Notes under the pieces: generated by a model | The model's database searches: none | What the model saw: only the letters and a program-made list of their open reading frames with translations | What the model was told of the DNA's origin: nothing | Translations under genes and position numbers: made by a program | Assembly: GCA_003993805.1 (NCBI GenBank) | Contig: RSEF01000003.1 | Span: forward strand, 36,971,130 to 37,035,129 | DNA: 64,000 bases | Origin: Himantopus leucocephalus | Lineage: Eukaryota; Chordata; Aves; Charadriiformes; Recurvirostridae | Reading direction: 5' to 3' | Shown here: positions 1 through 9,409 of the stretch, piece by piece | Layout of the letters: each line of letters starts with the position of its first letter | How positions within the stretch are numbered: position 1 is the first letter of the stretch

Positions 1-2771
1 CAACTATTACATCTCTTAATATTTTATTTGCTCCTTATCTTTAATAAGATCTCTGCCAAGAGTTTTGGAGGGTCCCACTTGAAACTATAATTTTCTCTCC
101 TCAAAATATTTTCATATCCAGCTGCAGAAATTAGGGTTCCTCTACACTTCGCCTCAGTGAGAAACCTGCTGTGCGTGCCTATCCTACTGGATTGCTCCTG
201 TATTGTTTCTGTTTGTTTGTTTGTTTGAAGTATGGTAACATGGAAACCAGAGTGGTGAATCTGGGGCTTTAAAGAAGGAGACAATCATATTTAATATGGT
301 CTGTTATCAAGAACTGAGCTGGGAAATCTAACTTGATGAAAACCCCTCTGCTGCTGCAGCACTGACTGGCAGCCACCAGGACTGAATAAAAAGGCTTTCT
401 ACTTTTCCAAGTCCAAGATGAGAAGTTACTCAAGAATTAAGACTAGTAAAAATCCTATGCTAAGCAAAATTTAGCATAGAGGATTAAGTTTAATGTTTGT
501 TTATGTTCCTGGGGTAAGATAAACCATGATTAATATGAGATGTGATTTACATACTGGGGTATAAATACATTGGACATTAAACAGTAAAGCCATGCAGTTC
601 ACACTGCTTGGGGCATTCCTGGGTTACCCAAAGCAAGTATAATTCATGCATGACAGACATGATTTATCACTCCACTACTTTTGCGTTTAAGTCCATGTAT
701 TATAGCAAAGTTGCACACAGTGGAAAGCTAGAGTAGCATGGTGGTGAGTCAGTACTTATGGGAATTGGTGAAACAGAACAGAAAAAGCTTAAATACCATC
801 AGTGTGAGGTGAATAGCTAAGAGGAATGCTCTGGATAAAAATGTATAATGAAGTGGAACAATGGAGATAAGATCACATGTCTGTAAACACCTAATTAATA
901 CATCCGAAGAAATATTCACCTCTGTTTGAATCAGTCAGCCATGTTGGAAAGACAGCTTTGAATTAGAAGAAAGACTACGGGTCTTAAAATGCATTTGAGA
1001 ACAACCCTAAATTTTTACCCTTCTATACCTAGAAGCAGCAGATTGTGGCTCTGCTCTCCTGTGCCAGCATGATATTGGTGTAACTGCACCGGGGGGCATA
1101 GCCGGTACCGTAAAGCTAATGTAATGCAGAGCTGTACCAACCCAATGGACCTCAGCCATAAACTTGCTAACTGCTTTTTAATTGTTCCTAATGACTGCTG
1201 CTATGCTTTGGCATTTAATTTACGTTTATGAAAATGTTAAAAAGGATGATTCATACCAGATTGAGGTCATGGGGAAGGAATACAATGTCATTTTTTTAAT
1301 GCTAAATCTATTTAAGTGGTTTTGCCTAAAGGCAAAGCTTGTGATATTCACATCTACAAAAGCTTCAACCTCCTCACAAAATACACGCTTTTTCATTTGT
1401 AAGTGTATCAGGACAGCCTCTGAAAACAAGATTTCATGTCCAAATATACCACTGGCCAAGCATTATAGAAAAGTCTGTCTTGCCTTATGTGCTTATAAGA
1501 AGTAGTCGCAAAGACTTTCATTCCTCCTCCACTCCCCCACAATTATAAAATTTCTCATTCAGAAGTCACATAGTTTTTAAATTGCATTTTCTGCTGGTTT
1601 AATGTTCAAAAGTACACTTTGTTTGACTGGAAATGGCTAAAAGGTTATAACTTGTCTGATTATGGATGCAATACATTTACAAGTTCCTCTCCTTTTTTCA
1701 GTGGCTCATACATCTTCCATAAAGCACTCATTAAACACTCCCAGACCAAAGGTAATTTATTTATTGATGTTAGATAGTCCCAAAGTTGCCAGATTGGAGG
1801 AGGCTAAGTTATTAAAGGTTAAAGCTCCTATAAGGGTGTGATGATTTACACAAATATCTGAATAGAAATTTAAGTATCTAGCTTTAGAGTTGAGGGCTGG
1901 TTTTTTAAATATTATTGAAAAAAGCTTGTGCACAGTAGCTGTTTCTCAGAAACAAATGCAAAAATCACTTTATTACATGAAGATAAAACGCCTGCCACAT
2001 ACTTTGAATACGCCCACTTGGAGACTCATCTTGACTCTCTATATTAAGAAACATCTCCATTTTCTGTTTACTGCCCCTCACTCTCTTCCTCCTTTTGAAG
2101 GACACCTGACAAGGTGATAACATTATTCTCAGAATACCATTCCAGAATAAGAAAAGATGTGATTCTTGTATTTCTTACAGCTGAATTCTCTTCTCCAGAC
2201 AATTTGTCTGATTCTCGGAGGTTCCCCAGTGCCGTGGCACACTGTATCTAATGTCACATCTAACCATATCTAATCTGTAATCTTATAGAATAACACAGAG
2301 ACCATTTTTCTTCCACTCTCAAAATCTTCAACTTCCACTAACAGAAACAAACTACTGAGCTAAGCATTCGCCTGCTTTGCCTCAAACACTGGCATTTCTT
2401 CCAGTATTAGGCAAGTCTGTTATGAATGTTAAGGATTTAGGAGCACCCTTTCTTCAATGAGCACTCCTACAGTTAATACTTAAAGAATTCGGTACCCATA
2501 AGAAACTAGGAGTTGTTGAACCCTTTTAGTAATTTGGTTTAGCATTTATCAGCAAAATATTCATGTTATATTTGAAATAGGAGGATGGATGTGTACACTC
2601 TGTTCCTGTCTTTCCAGGGGGTTTCTCTACATGCAGGCTCTCTGCTTCCTCGCTGAATAGCGTGAATACTACAGGCAAACAAAGCACAGTGATGATTTAC
2701 GGCGACTGCTCGGCCTCCTGCATTGTGCCAACCCGTCAGCAGCTGACCTCTGCCGGGAGCAAATCCTCTTA
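1..2771. other. Non-coding stretch, no gene seen
   Basis: AT-rich unique sequence. I see no reading frame with splice signals that I would defend. It contains a short TTTG run near 208-229 and a 9-bp-stem inverted repeat at 455-479. The open frames around 1182-1505 and 1890-2117 are of chance length and composition, with no supporting splice sites. Confidence 0.5.
455..479. repeat. Short inverted repeat (9-bp perfect stem, 7-nt loop)
   Basis: CTATGCTAA at 455-463 is followed by a 7-nt spacer and its exact reverse complement TTAGCATAG at 471-479. A stem this short is expected occasionally by chance in 64 kb, and no function is claimed. Confidence 0.6.
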
Positions 2772-2879
2772 CTTAGAAATCTTAGAATCACTCAAAACTG
2801 TGAACAATCACGTAAATGACTGATAGGGGAACCTATTATAACTGTGTGCTTTTATGCAAACAGCAGACTCGGTGTTCAG

Positions 2880-2988
2880 AAATAGCCCTCTGTATTGGAA
2901 AAACAATGAGCGGTCATGCACAGATTATGTAACAAAACTGCAGGAAAGAGTGCAGAAATAAGTGAATTCTGATTAGGATAATCTTATT
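2880..2988 (+). repeat. Diverged direct duplication, copy 1
   Basis: This 109-bp block aligns without gaps to 3594-3702. By hand count 82 of 109 positions are identical (about 75%), and most differences are transitions. Weaker similarity appears to extend left to about 2772 (a CTTAGAAAT-type start also seen at 3478) and right through a purine-rich stretch to about 3100. The offset between copies is 714 bp. It could be an old local duplication of non-coding DNA or two copies of an ancient dispersed repeat that I do not recognise. Confidence 0.75.
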
Positions 2989-3593
2989 CATAACAATCAC
3001 ATGTAATTTAAATAATCTTAAAGGGGAAGGTGGGAAGGGGATCTCCTGGGTCAGCCCCTCAGTAGTTGACATCAGTCAGGTTTGTGCAATTCTCCTTGCA
3101 GGGGAGGACAGACATGGGTATGCAGGACTTCAAGCCCAAAAGCTTTTGGTAAAGTACAATTAAAGAAAAAAAACATGGGTTTGAGTGAGTGGTCTGTGAG
3201 GAAATCTCAGTTTTTACCTGGAGTTCATTATCTACTCTAGTTTTTCCTTGTTTTTTTTTTTTCTTTTCTTCTTCAACACACTTCCTAGAGTATAAATATC
3301 CTTTTTGCTTTTGTGGATTTATTTTTTTTTAGACCAATGCAATTATATGATCCTTTGAACAGATTTTCTTTGCAGTCAGTTGGCAAAATGAAAGTCCCCT
3401 GCAAGAGATGATATAGTAATGCCTTCCTCATCACAACAGGCTACAGGGAAAATACAGACAAGCAGTTCCCCTGCTGCCTTAGATATACTAGGCTCACCAG
3501 AAACACTAAACAATCAACTAAATAATAAGTCGAAAAATGTGTTGTAGCAGTCTGTATCTGTGTGTGTGGAAAATAGAATCAATAGTGCCTGGA

Positions 3594-3702
3594 AAATAGC
3601 CTTCCATGTTGGAAAAACAATAACTGTTTATACACAGATTATGAAACAAAACCACAGGAAGACACGCAGAAGAAAATGACTTCCAGTTAAGATAATCATA
3701 TT
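3594..3702 (+). repeat. Diverged direct duplication, copy 2
   Basis: This is the partner of 2880-2988, in the same orientation. Shared landmarks are AAATAGCC, TTGGAAAAACAAT, ACAGATTATG and GATAATC. The similarity probably starts near 3478 and fades near 3800. Confidence 0.75.
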
Positions 3703-4084
3703 GATTTAAATTATGTGTAACTTGCTTAGTCTAAAAATAGGACGGTAAGAAAGGAAAGGGGGAGTTCTTTCTCCCATTTAATTGCCTTAATGAAGTCCCT
3801 GAAGGTATATGAGAAATATAGATGGGACACTGTAATTCATTTAAATTAAAGGCTCTACCTTTTATGAAGAGATTATTTACTGTTTGTTACTTGTGTCTCC
3901 TTCAAGACAACCACTGTGATTAAAAGATTTTTTCTGCACTGAGGTGTGCATTTTCTGAATCTAAAGCTTCTTGGTACCCCTCAATTCCAATGGCTTGTCA
4001 GGTTCTTGGTCAGGCATTTGCAATTTAGAGTGAGAAACTTTAGCTGAAATGTACAAGCAAAACATGTTAAAGCATCTGTTGCAT

Positions 4085-4259
4085 GAAAAAAGAAAAAGAA
4101 AAAGAAAAAGAAAAAGAAAAAGAAAAAGAAAAAGAAAAAGAAAAAGAAAAAGAAAAAGAAAAAGAAAAAGAAAAAGAAAAAGAAAAAGAAAAAGAAAAAG
4201 AAAGAAAAAGAGAAAAAAAAAAAGAAAAGGAAAAAGAAAAAGAGAAAAAGGAAAAAAAG
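4085..4259 (+). repeat. Homopurine tract with (AAAAAG)18 microsatellite
   Basis: Every base from 4085 to 4259 (175 nt) is A or G. Positions 4093-4200 are 18 perfect AAAAAG units, followed by an interrupted purine-only tail. Long mirror-like polypurine tracts can form intramolecular triplexes; whether this one does cannot be told from sequence. All open frames here (Lys/Arg-rich on plus, Phe/Leu-rich on minus) are artefacts of the repeat. Confidence 0.97.
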
Positions 4260-5454
4260 TCCACAAGTGTTGGAGAACGTAAATATAAGTTCTCTCATAT
4301 CTGAGACTAAGTATATGATAGGAAAAAGGTCCTCCTTTTTCCTTAAAAACCACGACTAAATATATTTCCTGCTTTCCTAAGTCTGAGATTTACTGCCAAA
4401 ACACCTTCTTCTTTTTTTTCTTATATGAGATTGTGAATCCAGAATGAAATGCCTAGATCACTGACAACAGGAGTGATTGGATCACTACTTATGACTTTGA
4501 ATAACACACATAATATGAAACTACGAGGAAAGGCAATAGCTGATAATCAGACTTCAGGCACAGAGTAACCGTGCAGAAGATAAGAAAATCATCATTTTGG
4601 CAGGACCATTTTGCTCTAAACCTTCTAAGAATCTTGCTTCCTTATCATTTGTAGTAACAGAAAAAAAGAATTGAGTCTTGTCTTGATAAAGTATATCCTG
4701 CTTCATCCAGTGTAGTTGCAGCAATGTTTTAATTTTCTACCCTGTCAGTTTTGTAAATTTAATTATGGAGCCTGTGATTTTCCTCTTATTTTGATATTAA
4801 CTTCAGGGAAATTGCCATATAGGAAATATGCTTTTGTATTATTGTGTCTGTACATATTTAAATATGTTTAAAAAATTATAAATTAGATCAAAGAATACTG
4901 AATAGACAAGTACTATCCTAAAATAGATCATAGGATTTAATGTTATTATAACAAGAATTCTGATGCATTTATTCACCTGACCTGTAAAGGCCAAAATCTG
5001 TGGGTTGAGAAATGAATTTGTAACAAAAAAATATTAGAAAATTAAATCTTTTCTCAGTTTTTCTCACACATCGGTAGGAAGTGTCAGGATGTATCTAATA
5101 AGTGGCTCAGTCACAGAGGGAGTCAGAAATGCAATCTGGAAAGGGTAGCTCAGGCAAGATGCTTACCCACGGCAGAGGGAGGGAAGCAGGAGGTGCAGAG
5201 AGTAATTTCATTCATGAGCAGAGGTATTTGGAATGTTTTTCTTCCAAGCAAGAGTTTGAAAAAGATTGAAATTACTTTTAAGGGACAATATGCAGAATCA
5301 ATGATACTACCATTAGGTCCTTGAGCTTTATATGAATTACTCGCTTGGAGTATTCTTGGTATTAAAGACAATAAGCAGGCAAGAAAGAGTGAGCGGGAAA
5401 CAAAGACAGTTTAGAACCATTTTTTCTTCATGGCTTCCTAGATACTTTACAGAG
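4260..5454. other. Non-coding stretch, nothing recognised
   Basis: Unique AT-rich sequence between the homopurine tract and the MIR remnant. No splice-supported reading frame, repeat family or RNA gene was recognised. Confidence 0.45.
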
Positions 5455-5605
5455 GAGGATAATATTATCCCCATGGAAGAGATGCTCAGGCTAAGACATG
5501 GAAAAGTGAGAAACTTCCCAAAGGTCATCCAAGGGACCAGCATACGACTATGGAATATCACCTAAGTCTCCTGCGTCTCAGCATGGTGCTTCACCAACCA
5601 GATTA
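5455..5605 (-). mobile_element. MIR-type SINE remnant
   Basis: Read on the plus strand, TATTATCCCCAT is followed by a CTCAGG...GAAACTTCCCAAAGGTCAT series. This follows the reverse complement of the mammalian/amniote MIR consensus, whose landmarks are ATTATCCCCAT, GAAACTGAGGC, AGTGACTTGCCCAAGGTCA. The following 5550-5605 resembles the MIR tRNA-derived half, including a CCAGTC...GTGCTTCACCA-like segment. The element is heavily diverged and no longer active. The match is to a remembered consensus, so its ends are approximate. Confidence 0.65.
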
Positions 5606-5966
5606 CACATTATCCCGTCAGATTACCTCTGCTAAACAGACTGATTCTGAGACAAGGAAACAAAGACACTGATCGCATGATTTTCCTAGAAGAAGTGAAC
5701 TTCTGAACCTGAATAACAAAATTATTTGGTTTCATTAATAATTTTGCAGAACATTTCCACTTTGATGTACTATCAGAACTGGGAAACATGTTGGTAGAAT
5801 CTCACTTCTAGCAATAGCACATCTTTATAGAAATTAAATTAATATAATTTATCTTGGCATTGTTTTTCTACTGGCAAAATTTGACATCCAGTTGCTAGAG
5901 CTGATTGGTTGTTTATTAGTTGGTTTAATTCTACTGCCTGGGTCTTTCTTGCATGTTTTTTGGTTT

Positions 5967-6066
5967 NNNNNNNNNNNNNNNNNNNNNNNNNNNNNNNNNN
6001 NNNNNNNNNNNNNNNNNNNNNNNNNNNNNNNNNNNNNNNNNNNNNNNNNNNNNNNNNNNNNNNNNN
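5967..6066. other. Assembly gap (100 N)
   Basis: A run of exactly 100 N, the conventional placeholder for a gap of unknown length. The right flank starts with a CR1-like terminus (6067-6081), so missing repeat sequence is the likely cause. Confidence 0.98.
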
Positions 6067-6081
6067 TATGATTCTGTGACA
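6067..6081 (+). mobile_element. Stub of a CR1 LINE 3' terminus at the gap edge
   Basis: The first bases after the gap, TATGATTCTGTGAC, match the terminal repeat of avian CR1 elements (TTCTATGATTCTGTGA). The body of a plus-oriented CR1 is therefore probably hidden in the gap. The match is very short, so confidence is limited. Confidence 0.45.
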
Positions 6082-7300
6082 ATGCAGCACCCAGGCCAAG
6101 CAGCCTGGGCCAACCAGCTCCACCAGCTACTGCCTGGTTTAGGGCACTAAGTGATCTGGGGACACAGCTGTCCTTCAGCAGGGCAGTGTGTGCCCACACA
6201 TGTTGACCAGCCTGTGGCATGAGGTCAAACCATTCTATCAAACAGCAGAGAACTCGAGAACAGAAAGCCCTCTCTGAGTGAACTGTGCCTGAAAGCAGGA
6301 TATTGTTTCCTGGTGATGATTGAAAGGCATTGATGAACTCTCCTGTCAGTAATGACAAACACTGCGACCTTTGTTGAAGAGCTTCTGAACTTTTGGAGAA
6401 GGAAGAATTTATTTTACAGATGCAGTTTTCCAATGAAAATATGCACTTAATAGACCTGATGCAAGAAAATGGTATAAGCAATTAAGACTAAGTTAACCCA
6501 ATATAATATTTACTTGCATATGGAAAAAAAAGGTATAAAAAATATTTTCAGAGGTATCAAACAGAGAAATTACCAATACGGTAGTCCCAAGAACGATACC
6601 AATAACTAGCGCATCCACCATGAGCTGTCCCTAGAGTCTATTGCTTTATGTGTTCATGTAGAGCAGTAGAAATCAAAGTGACAGCTCATGGGAACATGCC
6701 AAATCCAAACTGCTATTCATTATTTACATTCTGTATGTAAAGCAAGTAAGTCACTATGCAAGGTACTACATTGCTGAATTTTCAATGTCAATTATGGTCT
6801 TGCATTAAACTTTAATCTGATAGCAGTTTGGCAAATTTGTTACATTTTTCTTCAGTATTGGCTCTTATCTGCAATTACAGAAGAAGCTGAGGCCACAGAG
6901 GTTAATTTCAGACTCACTTGCCTGCTGAAATTCAACCTTCATGTGTGTCCCATCTACCTGCTCCCACTCCTTTCCCAACACAGAATGTTGTTAAGGGCCA
7001 CCTTTGAGATGCCATTATTCATATCCATTTTTTTCCCTGTCTGGGTCAGTTAACATCCTTCCTTCCATTCACAGAGGCTTTGTATGGGACCTTGAGTCAC
7101 TTCAGGCTTTTTGTCACACGCTTCATCCACCGCCCAAGCTTTGGAATTTCTCACACAGTTTAATTGGCCTGACAGCATGTGCTCAGGGGGTTTTCCAACC
7201 AGAGCACAATTTCTGTCTCATCTGTCTTGCAGGACTCTTCTCCTAAGAGCTGAATAACAGCTATTGTGATAAAAGTTCCTGAAGTTTAATGAGATTTCTT
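6082..7300. other. Mostly unannotated, downstream of the split gene
   Basis: No supported exon. The minus-strand reading frame across 6067-6481 is open for over 100 codons but has no convincing splice pair and runs into the gap and a CR1 terminus. A weak MIR-like segment at 6871-6925 is listed separately. Confidence 0.4.
6871..6925 (-). mobile_element. Possible MIR core fragment
   Basis: ATTACAGAAGAAGCTGAGG followed by CACAGAGGTTAA and ACTTGCC tracks the MIR segment TTACAGATGAGGAAACTGAGGC...AGAGGTTAA...ACTTGCC. Only about 50 bp is recognisable, and chance similarity is possible. Confidence 0.35.
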
Positions 7301-7306
7301 TTTATT
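7301..7306 (-). promoter_or_regulatory. AATAAA polyadenylation signal
   Basis: The minus strand reads AATAAA here. It lies 55 bases beyond the farthest stop codon of the split gene (7361-7363) and about 380 bases beyond the alternative stop (7687-7689). Cleavage would be expected some 10-30 bases on, near 7275-7290. AATAAA is common in AT-rich DNA, so its value depends on the gene model. Confidence 0.45.
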
Positions 7307-7360
7307 TTTTGGGGTGTAACATCTCTCATGAGTAAGATTTGTTGAAAACATGACATGTCC

Positions 7361-7528
7361 TTAGCCTAAAGCTGTTGCGTTTTGCCTCATGCTAGTTTCC
7401 TCTGACAACTCATCGCGATACTGATGAAAACACTCTGTGTCTGCACCTGTACCGTGCTGTCCATGGGTGGATCTGATCACCAAAGTCAGAGACCCTGCTT
7501 GTTTCAGCAAAGTAGCAAAGTTCAGCTC
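7361..7528 (-). CDS. Possible alternative terminal exon of the split gene
   Basis: This exon follows acceptor GTTCAGTTCTGTAG in phase 0. It is open for 55 codons (ELNFATLLKQAGSLTLVIRS at the start, ...MRQNATALG at the end) and stops at TAA 7361-7363, 55 bases before an AATAAA. An open frame of this length arises by chance fairly often, so this is a weaker call than exons 1-5. Confidence 0.3.
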   Translation of the reverse strand, partial: ELNFATLLKQAGSLTLVIRSTHGQHGTGADTECFHQYRDELSEETSMRQNATALG

Positions 7529-9208
7529 CTACAGAACTGAACAGCTAACACAGGGATGAATTTCCTGGATACTGCTTGCATTTTTCAAAGTAACATATGA
7601 ATTCATGTGCCTGAAAGACTTTCTAGCTTGCTGACCTTTCTAGGGGGCGGGGTAGCCTTAGCCTGCTTGATGGGATTTGAAATGCTCTACAAAGAAGTTG
7701 GCTGGGTTTTTTTCTCACAATTTTTTTCACTTACATAGATAGTTGGACCATTGCTCCTTTGCAGCGTTTGGATGTTGCCACTCTTTTCTTCCTGATACAT
7801 TTCTCTCATGTCTTGAAAGCTGCAAGTTCTCCTCACTTTGAACACCTCCTGGGGCGTTTCTGGTCCCACCACAAACTGTTTTTTTTAAAGGACCTGGACA
7901 CTGGAGTCCTTACAGCAGGGCAGATAGCTATCCTGGCAACCATGAGACATCAAAGCAGAGTCACACACTCTGGTGCTAGTCGTCAAAGACATGACTTTAT
8001 TGCAAACCCAGCTTCAGGATATATTAAATTAACTGTGCATTGACTGTAAGTTAACAGTGATAATGAAACGCTTTATGGGATGGCGAAGCAAGGTTTAACG
8101 AGACCTTACCTGTTACCACAGGGCAGTCTGGGTGCCTGAAGCATTTCCTGGGTCCTGGTGCTGTTCCTTGGTGGGATTCTCTGTCTCTGCTCCCTTCTTT
8201 TCGCTACCCTGTCCCCTACTCCCCTCCACAGGCTCCGCTGGGCTCTGCAGAACTAATTTCTTCTGTTCAGCCAAGGGCTTCAGTCTTCCTTCACTTTGCA
8301 CATCCTCCTGCTTGCTGCAGGAAAAAATTGCCTTAATATAGTTTAGGTTATCACTCACTTCAATGCAAATAGCACATCCTTTGTTACAAAGTCAGTGTCT
8401 TCATATTTCTTTGTTTGCCATCTATGCAGTCTGTGTGGGTGTAGGATGAAAACAGAGCTAGTTTACATTTTCCAATTTATTTTGCATTTTCCACCAAAAC
8501 ATTGCGATTCTTAATACATGTTAAGAAAGATTCTTAATATATGTTAAGAAAGATTTTAAATTACCTTTCGCTATAGCAATATAGTTTCATTCTACCACAG
8601 TGCTCATCTTTCCTGTGTTTATATTCTTTCAGTAAAACAGCCACAGCCTGTTTGGGGTGAGAATAGAAATTAATGAGAATATCTACTGAAAAGGTCCACA
8701 GTTTCCCTCTATGAACTTCTGCTTGAAGAAAACTAACATTTAGTTCATATTTAGTTGGTTACAAAATAGCTGGTCTTAATTATCAGTTTATCTTTCTAAC
8801 ACTATTCTCTTATGCCACCACTTTCCTGCAACTGTAGATGTTTTATCATTGGCAATAAACAAAGCATGTGTAAGTGATACTACCTGTGTGTCTTGTACAG
8901 TCTTCAAGGATTTAAAGCACAACAAAGAAAGCACAGTTCTATGCTTTCCAGATAGTTCTTTATCTGCAATGAATAAATAAAAGGTTGACCAACAAGTTGT
9001 TCTTTCATATTTTCTTTTTCTCTCACAGGAAGATGCAAGTTGCCATCCAGACACCTAGCTGCATGGTTTAATAAGACCGTTTCCAGTTTTAGCATAAAAA
9101 GCTTTGTACCTTTTGTTGCAAAATAGGAAATTGCAAGTTTTGGGCCCTGTCTGATTTGAGTTGAAATAAGAAGTTCAGTTTCTTTCCACTGACAATGATC
9201 AAGCCTCC
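7361..9208 (-). CDS. Unidentified split gene, 3' part, with in-frame stop
   Basis: A minus-strand chain of short exons: 9208-9110, 8963-8884, 8647-8565, 8314-8110 and 7875-7735 (or to 7687), and possibly 7686-7636 and 7528-7361. Each has an AG acceptor and a GT donor. The junction phases agree throughout (1, 0, 2, 0 and, if used, 0, 0). Without introns the five main exons encode about 200 residues. The family is not recognised. The middle part is rich in charged helices (LLKEYKHRKDEHCGRMK) and the fourth exon encodes a low-complexity Gln/Glu/Lys/Pro linker. The frame is broken by a TAA at 8113-8115. The first exon listed is internal: it starts in mid-codon, so more exons must lie above 9208. 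A tentative one ends at 9409 (AAAG donor, then GTATAAG) and joins in phase, but its acceptor is unclear. The exons were assembled by eye, partly using phase as a guide, so an independent check matters. Confidence 0.55.
7636..7686 (-). CDS. Possible exon 6 of the split gene
   Basis: 51 bp, between acceptor CAACTTCTTTGTAG and a weak donor AAG|GTCAGC. It is open in phase 0 on both sides and encodes SISNPIKQAKATPPPRK, a basic proline-rich stretch. The upstream intron would be only 48 bases, which is the main argument against it. Otherwise this is 3' UTR. Confidence 0.25.
7687..7875 (-). CDS. Exon 5 of the split gene, possibly terminal
   Basis: The acceptor ...AAAAAAAACAG is purine-rich and only moderate. 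The exon starts on a codon boundary and encodes 47 residues up to 7735, including FVVGPETPQEVFKVRRTCSF and QDMREMYQEEKSGN, at which point a near-perfect donor TAT|GTAAGTG occurs. If that donor is ignored, the frame runs 15 codons further to TAG at 7687-7689, with C-terminal ...QPTSL, a possible class I PDZ-binding tail (T-x-L). The donor reading requires an intron of only 48 bases, below the usual vertebrate minimum, so the longer terminal-exon model is at least as likely. The composition looks like real protein in either case. Confidence 0.5.
   Translation of the reverse strand, partial: FVVGPETPQEVFKVRRTCSFQDMREMYQEEKSGNIQTLQRSNGPTIYVSEKNCEKKTQPTSL
8110..8314 (-). CDS. Internal exon 4, ends with an in-frame stop
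   Basis: 205 bp. The acceptor TTTTTTCCTGCAG is strong and the donor CAG|GTAAGG close to consensus. Only the frame that continues exon 3 is open; the other two stop within the first dozen codons. It encodes 66 residues, beginning SKQEDVQSEGRLKPLAEQKK, rich in Gln, Glu, Lys, Gly and Pro and likely disordered. The last codons before the donor are CTG TGG TAA CAG, so TAA at 8113-8115 ends the frame two codons before the splice site. The donor phase (0) nevertheless matches the next exon. Using the upstream GT at 8116-8117 would avoid the stop but shift exon 5 out of frame. Confidence 0.55.
8506..8551. repeat. 23-bp tandem duplication inside an intron
   Basis: GATTCTTAATACATGTTAAGAAA at 8506-8528 is repeated at 8529-8551 with one difference. 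It sits in the 250-bp intron between exons 3 and 4 of the split gene, just inside the donor. It is a simple replication-slippage product. Confidence 0.85.
8565..8647 (-). CDS. Internal exon 3 of the split gene
   Basis: 83 bp. The acceptor is TTTCTATTCTCACCCCAAACAG and the donor AAAG|GTAATT. It starts on a codon boundary, matching the end of exon 2. It encodes 27 residues, AVAVLLKEYKHRKDEHCGRM then KLYCYSE, and carries two bases (AG) into the next exon, where they form Ser. The sequence is probably a charged alpha helix. Confidence 0.55.
8884..8963 (-). CDS. Internal exon 2 of the split gene
   Basis: 80 bp. The acceptor has a good tract (TTTTATTTATTCATTGCAG) and the donor is CAG|GTAGTA. Only one of the three frames is open; it encodes 26 residues, KELSGKHRTVLSLL followed by CFKSLKTVQDTQ, and ends on a codon boundary. 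The upstream intron is 146 bp and the downstream intron 236 bp. Confidence 0.55.
9110..9208 (-). CDS. Internal exon 1 of the split gene
   Basis: 99 bp, bounded by acceptor ...GCAATACAG at 9209-9211 and donor G|GTACAA. It begins with two bases completing a codon, then encodes 32 residues including RLDHCQWKETELL and GPKLAISYFATK, and leaves one base (G) for the next exon, giving Asp at the junction. The frame stays open upstream through the acceptor, so the exact 5' boundary could differ. The Trp and alternating hydrophobic pattern would suit a beta-rich domain, but no domain is assigned. Confidence 0.5.
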
Positions 9209-9409
9209 CTGTATTGCAGTGCTAATTAGAGTAGGATGAATTCTTCAAACTAGACAAACTTGTGAAATGTATTTAAAAACTTAGTGCTGAATTATTTTTT
9301 CTTTGTGAAATAGTGAGTCTAAGACTTGTTCTAAAACTCTTTTCCCTCCATGAATACTTTTTCAGATACTTGTTCATGAAATAGTCTTTAATCTTTTAAA
9401 GCTTATACC

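Noticed and set aside
3961..4353. Open frames of Lys/Arg repeats (plus) and Phe/Leu repeats (minus)
   Set aside because: They are translations of the AAAAAG hexamer array, which has no stop codon in most frames.
5839..6481. 210-codon minus-strand frame
   Set aside because: It runs through the 100-N gap and a CR1 terminus, and no convincing acceptor/donor pair brackets the readable part.
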